The notes beneath the pieces were generated by a model. The model made no database searches. It saw only the letters and a list, made by a program, of their open reading frames with translations, and had not been told where the DNA came from. Made by a program: the position numbers and the translations under genes. Source: Chloroflexota bacterium (GTDB taxonomy: Bacteria; Chloroflexota; Anaerolineae; Anaerolineales; Villigracilaceae). Taken from it: a stretch of 64,000 nucleotides of DNA. Below, in pieces: positions 1 through 8,523 of this stretch; position 1 is the stretch's first letter; each line of letters begins with the position of its first letter. The stretch is from NCBI GenBank assembly GCA_016234495.1, contig JACRBI010000040.1, positions 229,214 to 293,213 on the forward strand, written 5' to 3'.

Positions 1-411
1 GCTTTTGTGGAAATCCCCTTCGGTGTGGAGCAGGCTTTTGGTTCGAAGAAGCCCAAGGTCAAGGCCATGATCGAGGGAGTTCCGTATCGCGGCACATTGG
101 TTCGCATGGGGAGCGAATGTCACATGCTGCTTATCCTTAAAGGCATCCGTGAACAGATCGGAAAAACTTTCGGCGACGAGATCAAAATCACGGTCGAGGC
201 AGATACCGAGCCGCGTGTGGTTGAGATTCCAGCGGAGTTGAAGAAGGCCTTTAAAGTTGAGAAGGAAGCGAAGAAATTTTTTGACAGACTGGCTTACACT
301 CACCAGCGTGAATACGTGATGTGGATCAATGAAGCCAAAAAGGATGCGACTCGACAGAGTCGCATCCTCAAAACAATTGAAATGTTGAAACAGAATAAAA
401 AAGAAAAATAA
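1..411 (+). CDS. YdeI/OmdA-like protein (DUF1905 plus OmdA domain), 5'-truncated
   Basis: The frame is open from base 1 and a GTG lies at base 7, but homologues start well upstream of this point, so the gene is cut by the window edge. The visible part carries the end of the DUF1905 beta-barrel (VKAMIEGVPYRGTLV, HMLLILKGIREQIGK) and then the helical OmdA/YdeI segment (FFDRLAYTHQREYVMWINEAK, ending in a Lys-rich tail). The THQREYVMWI core is diagnostic of the YdeI/OmpD-associated family. Members are small cytoplasmic proteins, some linked to bacteriocin tolerance; the biochemical role is unknown. It ends six bases before the pyrD start, so the two may be co-transcribed. Confidence 0.75.
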   Translation, partial: AFVEIPFGVEQAFGSKKPKVKAMIEGVPYRGTLVRMGSECHMLLILKGIREQIGKTFGDEIKITVEADTEPRVVEIPAELKKAFKVEKEAKKFFDRLAYTHQREYVMWINEAKKDATRQSRILKTIEMLKQNKKEK

Positions 412-417
412 TCCGCC

Positions 418-1506
418 TTGTATAACCTCCTTCGTCCCTACCTCTTCCGCCTCGACCCCGAACGCGCCCATGCGCTCACTCTACACGCTTTACGCATCAC
501 GGGCAATTTTGCTCCTTTGCGCTGGATTTTCACGCAGCAATTCAAAGCCCCTTCAAAACCAGTGGAAGCATTTGGATTAACTTTCAAGAACCCTGTTGGT
601 CTTGCGGCGGGATACGATAAAGACGGCATTGCCATTCGCGGACTCGCCGCCCTGGGATTCAGTCACATCGAAATAGGAACGGTCACACCCCGCCCTCAGG
701 CTGGGAATCCGTCCCCGCGCATTTTCCGCCTGTTGGAAGATGAAGCCGTGATCAACCGCATGGGCTTTCCAAGCAAAGGATCGGAGTTTGTCCAACTCAA
801 GTTGAATCCATCTTTGCGCTCAGGCTGGTTTGAAAATGTTTATGGCATTCAGCCGCGCAGCAAAAAAAAGAAGATCACATCCATTCATAAAGGCGGCGCG
901 ATCCTCGGAGTCAATCTCGGTAAAAATAAAGACACTCCCAATGAAGAGGCCGTGTTGGATTATTTGGAACTGCTGCAAAACTTTGCGGGCTACGCCGATT
1001 ACCTGGCGATCAACGTCAGTTCGCCGAATACAGTGGGACTGCGCGATTTGCAGGGACGCGCCGCGCTCGAAAACCTGCTGACTCACTTGCATCAACAGCG
1101 TTTGATTGAGGAAATGAAACTAGAAAAGAGAATCCCCATCCTCGTAAAACTTGCGCCTGATCTTTCTGTTTCAGAGTTGGATGATTCCATCGAAGCGATT
1201 CTGCGCTCAAAGATGGACGGCATCATTGTCACGAACACGACTCTGTCGCGCGAGGGATTGAGGTCAAGCCTGAAAGGCGAATCAGGCGGCTTGAGCGGCA
1301 GTCCGCTCACGGCTAGGAGTGAAGCGGTTCTTCATCAAACATTAAAGCGTGTGAATGGAGAAGTCCCTGTGGTGAGCGTGGGCGGCATCATGCATCCAGA
1401 TGATGCAAAACGCCGCCTCGAGATGGGCGCGGCGCTGGTGCAGGTTTATACCGGGCTGATCTATCACGGGCCGGGGCTGGTGCGTGAGATCGTGAAGGCG
1501 TTTTGA
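418..1506 (+). CDS. pyrD: Dihydroorotate dehydrogenase (quinone), class 2
   Basis: Oxidises dihydroorotate to orotate in pyrimidine synthesis and passes electrons through FMN to the membrane quinone pool. The TTG start gives the class-2 opening MYNLLRPYLFRLDPERAHAL, the amphipathic membrane-facing helix, and no better start exists. FMN and substrate motifs are visible: NPVGLAAGYDKDG, NRMGFPS, GVNLGKNKDT, NVSSPNTVGLR with the catalytic Ser typical of class 2, VTNTT, and SVGGI near the C-terminus. At 362 aa it is slightly long: about 20 extra residues (LRSGW...SKKKK) sit between NRMGF and GVNLGKNK, where relatives have a short loop. Its stop abuts the stop of the convergent kinase gene with no spacer. 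Confidence 0.93.
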   Translation: MYNLLRPYLFRLDPERAHALTLHALRITGNFAPLRWIFTQQFKAPSKPVEAFGLTFKNPVGLAAGYDKDGIAIRGLAALGFSHIEIGTVTPRPQAGNPSPRIFRLLEDEAVINRMGFPSKGSEFVQLKLNPSLRSGWFENVYGIQPRSKKKKITSIHKGGAILGVNLGKNKDTPNEEAVLDYLELLQNFAGYADYLAINVSSPNTVGLRDLQGRAALENLLTHLHQQRLIEEMKLEKRIPILVKLAPDLSVSELDDSIEAILRSKMDGIIVTNTTLSREGLRSSLKGESGGLSGSPLTARSEAVLHQTLKRVNGEVPVVSVGGIMHPDDAKRRLEMGAALVQVYTGLIYHGPGLVREIVKAF

Positions 1507-3582
1507 TTATTTTTGTACAGGCCGCAATGCGGGCATGGGGGCATCGTCACGTTTCGTAAAAAAATCATCGGGCAAGGGCAGCGGTTGAAGATTTCCGCCG
1601 GTGGTCAGCGCGTCAATGGGGACGTAATACAAGGCAATCGGATTATTGGTAAGGCGGATATCCTGGAAGGCAAATATGACGAACGATCCATCCGGGCTAA
1701 AGGTGGGGTCACGGTAACAGCAGTTGCCGTCAAATGGGGCAAGTTTTTCACCCTTGTGCGTGGATGAATTGTAAAAGGCAAGGTCTCCAAAACCGGCGTT
1801 GCGCACATTGCTGTTCATTAGGAATAGCAGGTCGCCATCCCAATCAAAACTGACAAGCGTGCCGCTGAACGGGAAACGCCCGAGCGGGAATTCATCCAGC
1901 CGCGCAGGTTCGGCTTCATTGCAGAGGTGAATATCAATGATGCGCAGGGTTTCCGCCGCGACGTTGCCTGCGGGCGCCAGATACTTCATTGTGAGCTTCT
2001 GCCCGTCATCTGACCAGATCGCATCGAGCACGCCAAATTTTTTATAGAAGATGCAGCCCTTCATTTCGAGCAGGGAACTCTTTTTTGTCACGCTCTTCAA
2101 AACTTCAATGTCAAATGGGACAACATGCAGTTCGCGTCCGAGGCTGATCGCCGCCTGTTTGCCATCCGGGGATACATGAAAAGATTCGAAATATTCTGAA
2201 GACGAAAAATTGGTAATGGTCTCTTCGCGTTGTGTGGTGATGTCAATCGTCTTGATCGTTTTGCCGGTAATGTAAAGCAGGGTGTTGCCGTCGGGCAGCC
2301 ACTCAAGATTGAACTTTGCGCCGCCGTCTTTTGTGAGCGGGATCAAGTCGCTGCCATCCACGTTCATGATCCAGATGTCGTTGTTGCGCAGGAAGGCGAT
2401 CTTGTCGGCCCCGCCCAATGTGGGAAATAACGGGGCAGCCAGTGTGGGCGTGCCCGTCGCCGCCTGTGGGGTGATAGTCGCTGTTTCAGTGGCGATGGAT
2501 TTCGTCTCTGTTGGCTTGATCTCAATTGTGGATGTTTTTGTGGGCGGAGGAGATGTGAATGTGCTTGAAGGCGCTTCGCCTCCAAACGGAAGGCTGGGAC
2601 CGTTTAATAAATAGATTCCACTCCCGATCAGTCCAACCAGCACTACAGGTATGATCGCCACGAGCGGATTGAATCGCTTCTTTCCCTTGACAGGCTTTAC
2701 AGTGATGGTTTTATTAAATGGCGAAAGCTTTTGTGTTCTTTTGCTTTCAGGCAGAGTGGGCTGTTCGCCGCGCTGAAAAGCCTTAATCGTATCCGTCATC
2801 TCAACTGCGGTCGAGAAGCGGTCGTTTCTATCCTTTGCCATCGCCGTGGAAATGATCTTCTCCATCCACTGCGGCAGGGAAGGGTTGGCATCCAAAATAT
2901 GCGGCACGGGTTCAGTGACATGCTTGATCGCAACCCCCAGCGGAGTATCTGCCTCATAGGGTTGCTTCCCTGTCAGCATCTCGTAGAGCAGCACGCCCAG
3001 CGCGTAAATATCCGCGCGGCCATCCATGCCATCTCCGGAGGCTTGTTCGGGCGCCATGTAGGCGGGCGTGCCGATGATACTGCTGCCTGTTACATTGGAT
3101 TCCTCGGCCATTGTAATCTTGGCAATGCCAAAATCAGAAATGTTGGGAATATCCCTGTTATCGAACAGGATGTTGCCGGGTTTCAGGTCGCGGTGGATGA
3201 TTCCCTTGGAGTGTGCTTCATCCAACCCCGGCGCGATGTGCTCAAGAATACGGATTGACTCTTCAATGCTGAAGGTGCTTTTTTTGATGCGGTCTGAGAG
3301 CGAGCCGCCGCCCATGTAGCGCATGACGAAATAAGGCTGATCGTTTTCCTCGCCCACGTCATATACCGGCACAATGGAACGGTGCTCGAGCTGGGCAATG
3401 ATCTTGGCTTCGCGTTCGAAGCGCACCCTGAAATGAGGGTCTGCGTGAAGCATTTCAGGCGGCAGGACTTTGATGGCAACCTCGCGTTCGAAGCGTGGAT
3501 CGTATCCACGATAGACAGTTGCCATGCCCCCGCGTCCCAGTTCAGATTTTATTTCGTAGCGGCCGATTTTCTCAGGTTTCAT
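1507..3582 (-). CDS. PknB-type Ser/Thr protein kinase with extracytoplasmic TolB-like propeller
   Basis: A 691-residue membrane kinase. Residues 8-270 form a complete catalytic domain: glycine loop LGRGGMATVYRG, Lys38 in AIKVL, HRDLKPGN with catalytic Asp132, DFGIAK with Asp150, and an APE motif near 177. A basic juxtamembrane stretch is followed by one transmembrane helix (about 304-326), a Thr/Ser/Pro-rich stalk (330-385) and a C-terminal part with repeated WD40/TolB-like blades (NDIWIMNVDGSDLIPLT, WLPDGNTLLYITGK, SPDGSFVIFAF). PASTA repeats are absent. The likely role is sensing outside the membrane and phosphorylating cytoplasmic targets; the ligand is unknown. It stands alone on the minus strand, convergent with pyrD. 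Confidence 0.9.
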   Translation of the reverse strand: MKPEKIGRYEIKSELGRGGMATVYRGYDPRFEREVAIKVLPPEMLHADPHFRVRFEREAKIIAQLEHRSIVPVYDVGEENDQPYFVMRYMGGGSLSDRIKKSTFSIEESIRILEHIAPGLDEAHSKGIIHRDLKPGNILFDNRDIPNISDFGIAKITMAEESNVTGSSIIGTPAYMAPEQASGDGMDGRADIYALGVLLYEMLTGKQPYEADTPLGVAIKHVTEPVPHILDANPSLPQWMEKIISTAMAKDRNDRFSTAVEMTDTIKAFQRGEQPTLPESKRTQKLSPFNKTITVKPVKGKKRFNPLVAIIPVVLVGLIGSGIYLLNGPSLPFGGEAPSSTFTSPPPTKTSTIEIKPTETKSIATETATITPQAATGTPTLAAPLFPTLGGADKIAFLRNNDIWIMNVDGSDLIPLTKDGGAKFNLEWLPDGNTLLYITGKTIKTIDITTQREETITNFSSSEYFESFHVSPDGKQAAISLGRELHVVPFDIEVLKSVTKKSSLLEMKGCIFYKKFGVLDAIWSDDGQKLTMKYLAPAGNVAAETLRIIDIHLCNEAEPARLDEFPLGRFPFSGTLVSFDWDGDLLFLMNSNVRNAGFGDLAFYNSSTHKGEKLAPFDGNCCYRDPTFSPDGSFVIFAFQDIRLTNNPIALYYVPIDALTTGGNLQPLPLPDDFFTKRDDAPMPALRPVQK

Positions 3583-3653
3583 GCGTCAAGTATACCCATC
3601 CAAAAATATGAACACAAGCATTAATACATTACAGTTTGGTAGTTTTGATTGAA

Positions 3654-4280
3654 TTACGGCATATACAATCCGCCCGTGGATTCCATCCACTCGGCTATTT
3701 TTTCTGTGGCTGATTCGATGTTGTTGTCCGAAACGTCCAGCACAAGCATGGGCAGAATTGATTCGCCTGCCAGCCTGCGGATTAATTTCTGTTCCTCGAT
3801 GAAAAGCTTCAAGTCATCATATTGCGACGGATTACCGGAGACCTTGAGTCTTTCAGCGCGGGCGGATTCAAACGATTCTGGCGAGCGGGTCAGCAGCACA
3901 AGGCGAAAATTCAGCGGAAGCAGCCGCTCCTCGAGCCAGCGAAAATCATAATCCTTGTTGTATGTCATCAACTGGTACATGCGCGTGGACAAATGAAAGC
4001 GGTCAACGATCCACGAATAATAGCGCTGGAGTTCAAACAGTTTTACCCATGTGGCGTATGTCTCCAGCGCAAGGGCTTCCTCTTGCGGCTCAAAGTTGAT
4101 CAGTCCGCGCCCCCAGGGGAAGTTGGTAAAAGCGCACCACTCGCCCGAGATGAGCGGCGAATGATATTTATATTTGCGCAGACCCACCACTCGCGGATGC
4201 TCGTTGAGCGCAAAGGCAATGTCGGTTTTAAAGGTCAGGCGTGTGCCTTCGAGGATGATCTTCGGGGTGAGTTTGGACAT
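3654..4280 (-). CDS. Thymidylate-kinase-like P-loop protein with degenerate Walker A
   Basis: A 208-residue cytoplasmic protein. Residues 8-20 (IILEGTRLTFKTD) occupy the place of a nucleoside/nucleotide kinase P-loop, and VDRFHLSTR (92-100) matches the DR(Y/F/H) motif of dTMP kinases and deoxynucleoside kinases. LVLLTRSPESFESAR resembles the lid region and VLDVSDN a C-terminal adenine-binding strand. The usual Gly before the Walker A Lys is Phe17 here (GTRLTFKT), so activity or substrate may differ. It is divergently arranged with the small orphan at 4378. Alternatives are a polynucleotide or small-molecule kinase. The family call is moderately sure, the substrate is not. Confidence 0.55.
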   Translation of the reverse strand: MSKLTPKIILEGTRLTFKTDIAFALNEHPRVVGLRKYKYHSPLISGEWCAFTNFPWGRGLINFEPQEEALALETYATWVKLFELQRYYSWIVDRFHLSTRMYQLMTYNKDYDFRWLEERLLPLNFRLVLLTRSPESFESARAERLKVSGNPSQYDDLKLFIEEQKLIRRLAGESILPMLVLDVSDNNIESATEKIAEWMESTGGLYMP

Positions 4281-4377
4281 GACTCAATTATAGTCAGCAC
4301 AGGCCGAAAAACTCTAATAAGATTCTGAAACAAATTCACACCATAGTTGTGGTATATTCCCGCATTACAGGTAACCA

Positions 4378-4743
4378 ATGGAAGATAAAATCACGATCAT
4401 CGAAGGCCCCGCGCCGATTTTTGAACAAGTCAATGACGGCTGGGCATTGGGTTTGAATGAAAGCCCAAATCTCTTTGTCCCCGCGCTTACGCGGCTGCGC
4501 ACATTTAACGGCCCCGCGCTTGTCGAAAGGTGTTACGCCGCCTGGCATAGAAAAGCGTCCATTCATTTGCACTATCGCGCTGAATCTGGACTCGAGGAAA
4601 CTGCCCCCATTCTCGCCGCCCGCAATGTCGAAACCCCCGAAGGCCATGTCCTGCTGCTCTGGGTATTTCTCGATGGCGACGGCGTGGAATATGAAATGGA
4701 CTCAGGCGACGACGATCAAATGGATGATTATCCTGACGAGTAG
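4378..4743 (+). CDS. Conserved-looking hypothetical protein
   Basis: A 121-residue soluble protein that I do not assign to a named family. The N-terminal part is mixed alpha/beta (ITIIEGPAPIFEQVNDGWALGL), the middle has WHRKASIHLHYRAESGLEE, and the C-terminus is very acidic (EYEMDSGDDDQMDDYPDE). There is no signal peptide or membrane segment. It is followed at once by a strong hairpin terminator (4751-4790), so it is probably a single-gene transcript running divergently from the kinase-like gene at 3654-4280. Codon use resembles its neighbours, which supports a real gene. Confidence 0.6.
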   Translation: MEDKITIIEGPAPIFEQVNDGWALGLNESPNLFVPALTRLRTFNGPALVERCYAAWHRKASIHLHYRAESGLEETAPILAARNVETPEGHVLLLWVFLDGDGVEYEMDSGDDDQMDDYPDE

Positions 4744-4750
4744 GATTTTC

Positions 4751-4790
4751 AAAAGTGACAGTCACATTTAATGTGACTGTCACTTTTCTT
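4751..4790 (+). terminator. Rho-independent terminator, 18-bp perfect stem
   Basis: The arms AAAAGTGACAGTCACATT (4751-4768) and their exact complement (4770-4787) form a near-perfect palindrome beginning seven bases after the stop of the upstream gene and ending in TTTTCTT. The AGTGACAGTCAC wording resembles the GTGTCAAAAGTGTC hairpin at 57079-57114, so it may belong to the same class of word-like palindromes. Confidence 0.75.
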
Positions 4791-4802
4791 AATTGAGGAA
4801 TC

Positions 4803-5567
4803 ATGACAACGCTTCTTACATCGACCCAGGCTGGCTCAGTGGTTCTGACGCTGAATCGCCCCGAACGCGCCAACTCCTTTAACTTTGAGATGGTCAACGA
4901 ACTGAGAAATGCCCTCGCCGATGCCGAGCAGAATCCGCAGGTGCGCTGCGTGGTCATCACAGGCGGCGGGAAGGTCTTCAGCGCCGGGCAGGACATTTCC
5001 GAAATGAAGCAAGCGGAGGAAATTTCCTACCGTGGGCATTTGGAGAAAACTTACAACCCGTTGATTCTGCAAATCCGCGGGATGGGCAAGCCGGTCGTGG
5101 CGGCGGTCAATGGCCCATGTGCGGGAGCGGCGTTTGGCGTGGCGCTTGCCTGTGACTTGCGGATCGCAAAGCCCAGCGCTTATTTTGTGGTCGGCTTTGG
5201 CGGCATTGCACTCGCGCCCGATTCGGGAGTCTCGTTGTTGCTTCCAACTTATATTGGTCTGGGACGGGCGCAGGAATATTTTTATTCCAACAAACCCATT
5301 ACGGCTCAACAGGCTTATCAATGGGGCATGGTTAATCAAATAGGTGGATTCAACTTTCAGGCGCTGGTCAGGCAGGTTGCGGATGATCTGGCCTCAGGTC
5401 CGCCTGAAGCGTTTGCCGCAGGGAAGAAGGCTTTTAATCATGCCATCCTTCCAAATTTGGAGGAATCTCTCACACATGAAGGAATCCTACAAGAAGCAGC
5501 CGGGAAAACTGCCGAACATCACGAAGGTGTGGCGGCGTTTTTGGCGAAAAGGAAACCAAATTTCTAA
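4803..5567 (+). CDS. Enoyl-CoA hydratase/isomerase (crotonase family, PaaG-like)
   Basis: A 254-residue crotonase-fold enzyme that would hydrate or isomerise an enoyl-CoA in beta-oxidation or aromatic/branched acid breakdown. Oxyanion-hole motifs are clear: FSAGQDISEM near residue 60 and GPCAGAAFGVALACDLRIA near 100. The region GIALAPDSGVSLLLPTYIG carries an Asp at the position used by PaaG-type isomerases, whereas classical hydratases have paired Glu residues, so an isomerase role is somewhat more likely. The tail EGVAAFLAKRKPNF is typical of the family. The start follows TTGAGGAATC. The nearby acyl-CoA dehydrogenase (7267) and acyl-CoA mutase (58594) fit an acyl-CoA-degrading lifestyle, but the exact substrate cannot be read from sequence. 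Confidence 0.88.
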   Translation: MTTLLTSTQAGSVVLTLNRPERANSFNFEMVNELRNALADAEQNPQVRCVVITGGGKVFSAGQDISEMKQAEEISYRGHLEKTYNPLILQIRGMGKPVVAAVNGPCAGAAFGVALACDLRIAKPSAYFVVGFGGIALAPDSGVSLLLPTYIGLGRAQEYFYSNKPITAQQAYQWGMVNQIGGFNFQALVRQVADDLASGPPEAFAAGKKAFNHAILPNLEESLTHEGILQEAAGKTAEHHEGVAAFLAKRKPNF

Positions 5568-5617
5568 AACGCTCAAAAATCATCATTGATAATCAAAAAC
5601 ATGTTGATTTTTGTCAT

Positions 5618-5647
5618 ATTGACGTCAATCTGATTCTCGTGTAAAGT
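5618..5647 (+). promoter_or_regulatory. Promoter with overlapping palindrome upstream of gdhA
   Basis: TTGACG (5619-5624), a 17-bp spacer and TAAAGT (5642-5647) make a sigma70-like promoter. The -35 lies inside a perfect 12-bp palindrome ATTGACGTCAAT (5618-5629), a plausible operator. Just upstream, AATCAA and TTGATT form a second small inverted repeat around 5591-5609. Transcription from here would give a leader of about 125 nt before gdhA. Confidence 0.5.
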
Positions 5648-5715
5648 TTGAGGGTAATTGTGATTTAGTGGATAATATTTCTTATGGCTCAGTGCTTTGA
5701 CATAATTTGTGCTTA

Positions 5716-5755
5716 AAGCGGGCGTCCCAAGTCTGGGATGCCCGCTTATATTTTC
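5716..5755 (+). terminator. Stem-loop in gdhA leader (terminator or attenuator)
   Basis: AAGCGGGCGTCCCA (5716-5729) pairs with TGGGATGCCCGCTT (5733-5746) through 14 bp with one G-U, followed by ATATTTTCTC. It lies between the candidate promoter at 5619 and the gdhA start at 5780, so it could end transcription before gdhA in a regulated way. It could also simply terminate read-through from 4803-5567. Confidence 0.55.
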
Positions 5756-5779
5756 TCAAAACTCTTTTAGGAGAACAAC

Positions 5780-7078
5780 ATGTCAGGACAAATCAATGCT
5801 TTTGAAATGGCACAGAAACAATTCGATGGCGTCGCCAAACAATTGAAACTTGATGCTGGCGTAGCCGAAGTGTTGCGCTGGCCGATGCGCGAATTTTCAT
5901 TCCGCATTCCCGTGCGTTTGGACGACGGCTCGCTGAAGGTCTTTCAGGGCTTCCGCGTTCAGCATAACGATGCGCGCGGCCCCAACAAAGGTGGCATCCG
6001 TTTTGCCGCGAACGAAACCATGGACACAGTGCGCGCGCTCGCCACATGGATGACATGGAAATGCGCCGTGGCGGATATTCCGCTCGGCGGCGGCAAAGGC
6101 GGAATCATTGTTGATCCGTCCACTCTCTCTGTCAATGAAAAAGAGGAAATGTGCCGCGGCTGGGTGCGCGCCATGTGGAAGAACATCGGTCCGCGCAACG
6201 ATGTTCCCGCCCCGGATATTGGTACCACTCCTCAAATGATGGGCTGGATGATGGATGAATATTCCCGCCTCGTTGGCCAGTATACGCCCGGCGTGTTCAC
6301 CGGCAAGCCGCTCGGCGGCGGCGGATCGCTCGGCCGCACCGAAGCCACCGGCTACGGCGTGATCTACACCGTGCGCGAAGCCATGAAGCACCTCAACATT
6401 GACGGCAAGAACTCCGTCGCGGCAATTCAAGGTTTCGGCAATGTGTCGCAATATGCGGCGGCCGGCTTCGTGGAAATGCTCGGCGGACAGGTCGCCTGCG
6501 TTTCCTGTTGGGATCGCCACGACAAGAAGGCATACACCTACAGCAAGAAGGGCGGAGTTGATCCGCGCTTCCTGCTTACCATTGTGGACGAGTACGGCAC
6601 GATCGACAAGGCCAAGGCTCAAGATGCCGGATACACCATCGAAGACGGCGATGCCTGGATCACCAAGGACGCCAATGTCTTGATCCCCGCCGCGATGGAA
6701 GGTCAGGTCACCGCTGACACCGTCAACAAGATGTCCAAGGGCATCAAAATCGTGGCTGAAGGCGCGAACGGACCCTGCACACCCGAGGCGGATGAATTCT
6801 TCAAGAAGAACAACATCTTCGACATCCCCGACTTCCTGTGCAATGCCGGCGGCGTGACTACCTCCTACTTCGAACAGGTTCAGAACGACATGAACTTCTA
6901 CTGGAGCAAAGAAGAAGTGCTCGAACGCCTCGACCAGAAGATGACCTCCGCCTTCCACGGCGTGCTCGACCGCAGCGAAAAGGAGAAGGTTTACATGCGC
7001 GATGCGGCTTACATGGTCGCCATTGATCGTGTGGTGCAGGCCATGCACCTGCGCGGCTGGTTGACTGGAAATTCGTAA
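5780..7078 (+). CDS. gdhA: Glutamate dehydrogenase
   Basis: A 432-residue Glu/Leu/Phe/Val-family dehydrogenase that interconverts glutamate and 2-oxoglutarate plus ammonia. Key lysines are in place: Lys70 (GPNKGGIRF), Lys94 (MTWKCAVADIP) and catalytic Lys106 (PLGGGKGGI). The dinucleotide-binding fold shows AIQGFGNVSQYAA near residue 215, and AEGANGPCTPEAD and CNAGGVTTSYFEQVQN are conserved in hexameric enzymes of this length. A clear AGGAG precedes the ATG. Its leader carries a promoter palindrome and a stem-loop (5618-5755), and a strong terminator follows, so it forms its own transcription unit. Cofactor preference (NAD or NADP) is not decided here. Confidence 0.95.
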   Translation: MSGQINAFEMAQKQFDGVAKQLKLDAGVAEVLRWPMREFSFRIPVRLDDGSLKVFQGFRVQHNDARGPNKGGIRFAANETMDTVRALATWMTWKCAVADIPLGGGKGGIIVDPSTLSVNEKEEMCRGWVRAMWKNIGPRNDVPAPDIGTTPQMMGWMMDEYSRLVGQYTPGVFTGKPLGGGGSLGRTEATGYGVIYTVREAMKHLNIDGKNSVAAIQGFGNVSQYAAAGFVEMLGGQVACVSCWDRHDKKAYTYSKKGGVDPRFLLTIVDEYGTIDKAKAQDAGYTIEDGDAWITKDANVLIPAAMEGQVTADTVNKMSKGIKIVAEGANGPCTPEADEFFKKNNIFDIPDFLCNAGGVTTSYFEQVQNDMNFYWSKEEVLERLDQKMTSAFHGVLDRSEKEKVYMRDAAYMVAIDRVVQAMHLRGWLTGNS

Positions 7079-7080
7079 GA

Positions 7081-7254
7081 AGCAATTAGCGAATAGCAAT
7101 TAGTTTTTAGAAAAAAAGAGGATGTGCTTCGCGGCGCATCCTCTTTTTCTTGGGCTTGCTTCTATTTTCTTGGACAGAAATCAATGCTCAAGCTTTTTGA
7201 TACAATCATCATAAATCTCAACAAAAGGCTAATCGCTAACAGCTATTAGCTAAA
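7081..7254. repeat. Pair of inverted TTAGC-rich word repeats flanking the gdhA terminator (family H)
   Basis: The stretch at 7084-7102 is built from ATTAGC/AATAGC words. A matching stretch in opposite orientation, with CTAATCGCTAACAGC at 7231-7245, lies just before the next gene. The two sit on either side of the gdhA terminator and fill nearly the whole spacer. This is one of several word-like quasi-palindromic repeats in the window. Confidence 0.45.
7111..7149 (+). terminator. Terminator after gdhA
   Basis: AAAAAGAGGATGTGC pairs with GCGCATCCTCTTTTT around a TTCGCG loop and runs into a T-rich end. It lies about 33 bases after the gdhA stop. Confidence 0.8.
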
Positions 7255-7266
7255 ATCGAGGCACTC

Positions 7267-8442
7267 ATGACCAAACAAACTTTCAAATGGGATGATCCCT
7301 TCCTGCTCAATGACCAGCTCACAGATGAAGAACGCATGATCCGCGACACGGCGCGCAAATACTGTCAGGATAAGTTAATGCCGCGCATCCTCGAAGCGAA
7401 TCGAAACGAAACATTCGACCGTTCCATCATGAACGAGATGGGCAGCATGGGCTTGTTGGGATCAACACTTCCTGAAGAATACGGCGGCTCGGAGTTGAAT
7501 TATGTTTCCTACGGCTTGATCGCCCGCGAAGTGGAGCGCGTGGACAGCGGCTACCGCTCAGCGATGAGCGTGCAAAGCTCGCTGGTGATGCATCCCATCA
7601 ATGCCTATGGCACCGACGAACAAAAGAAAAAATACCTGCCCAAACTTGCCAGCGGCGAATGGGTCGGCTGCTTCGGGTTGACAGAGCCAAATCACGGCAG
7701 CGACCCCGGCAGCATGGAAACCCGCGCCAAAAAAGTGGAGGGCGGCTATATTTTGCACGGCAATAAAATGTGGATCACCAACTCGCCGATTGCAGATGTA
7801 TTCATCGTCTGGGCAAAGTTGGATGGTGAGATTCGCGGCTTCATTCTGGAAAAAGGCATGAAAGGATTAAGCGCCCCGAAGATTCATGGAAAGTTCAGTT
7901 TGCGAGCCAGCTCCACGGGCGAGATCGTGATGGACGAGGTCTTTGTGCCTGACGAAAATATTTTCCCTGAGGTCAAAGGGTTGAAAGGCCCGTTCGGATG
8001 TTTGAACAAGGCTCGTTACGGAATCGCTTGGGGTGCATTAGGCGCGGCGGAATTCTGCTGGCATGCGGCGCGGCAATACACGTTGGATCGCCCGCAGTTT
8101 GGCAGGCCGCTTGCCGCGAACCAGATCATTCAACTGAAACTGGCAAACATGATGACCGAAATCACACTTGGCTTGCAGGGCTCCTTGCGGGTGGGACGAT
8201 TGATGGACGATGGGAAGGTCGCTCCAGAGATGATCTCACTCATCAAACGCAACTCATGCGGCAAGGCGCTCGAGATCGCGCGTCATGCCCGTGACATGCA
8301 CGGCGGTAACGGCATTTCAGATGAGTATCATGTCATCCGCCATGTGATGAATCTTGAAGCGGTGAATACCTATGAAGGCACGCATGACATTCATGCTTTG
8401 ATATTAGGAAGAGCGCAAACAGGGTTGCAGACATTTTCATAA
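7267..8442 (+). CDS. Acyl-CoA dehydrogenase, glutaryl-CoA dehydrogenase type
   Basis: A 391-residue FAD-dependent acyl-CoA dehydrogenase. The C-terminal motif [20 protein letters not shown] is typical of glutaryl-CoA dehydrogenases and contains the catalytic Glu. [14 protein letters not shown] and [14 protein letters not shown] are the FAD and substrate signatures of this subgroup, and [12 protein letters not shown] is the conserved Gly-rich loop. Glutaryl-CoA dehydrogenases oxidise and decarboxylate glutaryl-CoA to crotonyl-CoA in lysine and aromatic breakdown; a non-decarboxylating or broader short-chain role is possible. There is no electron-transfer flavoprotein gene nearby. The start lies six bases after a word-repeat, with no clear Shine-Dalgarno sequence. 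Confidence 0.88.
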   Translation: MTKQTFKWDDPFLLNDQLTDEERMIRDTARKYCQDKLMPRILEANRNETFDRSIMNEMGSMGLLGSTLPEEYGGSELNYVSYGLIAREVERVDSGYRSAMSVQSSLVMHPINAYGTDEQKKKYLPKLASGEWVGCFGLTEPNHGSDPGSMETRAKKVEGGYILHGNKMWITNSPIADVFIVWAKLDGEIRGFILEKGMKGLSAPKIHGKFSLRASSTGEIVMDEVFVPDENIFPEVKGLKGPFGCLNKARYGIAWGALGAAEFCWHAARQYTLDRPQFGRPLAANQIIQLKLANMMTEITLGLQGSLRVGRLMDDGKVAPEMISLIKRNSCGKALEIARHARDMHGGNGISDEYHVIRHVMNLEAVNTYEGTHDIHALILGRAQTGLQTFS

Positions 8443-8458
8443 TACTGGAAAAGCACTA

Positions 8459-8512
8459 ACCACGAAGGATCACAAAGGTTTTTTCTTTGTGATCCTTCGT
8501 GCCCTTTGTGGC
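8459..8512. repeat. Palindromic repeat A1, also a bidirectional terminator
   Basis: CACGAAGGATCACAAAG (8461-8477) pairs perfectly over 17 bp with its complement at 8485-8501, and a further CTTTGTGG word follows. The loop is a T-run. The element separates two convergent genes (acyl-CoA dehydrogenase and oligoendopeptidase), so it can serve both as terminator. Its wording, repeats of about nine bases ending in AAGG, matches copies at 19327, 28663 and 53425. Confidence 0.75.
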
Positions 8513-8523
8513 TATTTTTTATT

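Noticed and set aside
790..905. pyrD insertion (about residues 125-158) as another in-frame palindromic repeat
   Set aside because: The DNA shows no inverted words and no match to repeat families A-J, so it is treated as a lineage-specific loop.
5897..7099. 400-codon open frame on the minus strand opposite gdhA
   Set aside because: It is a mirror of the high-GC third positions of gdhA; the product is His/Val/Ala-rich with no family motif and no ribosome binding site.
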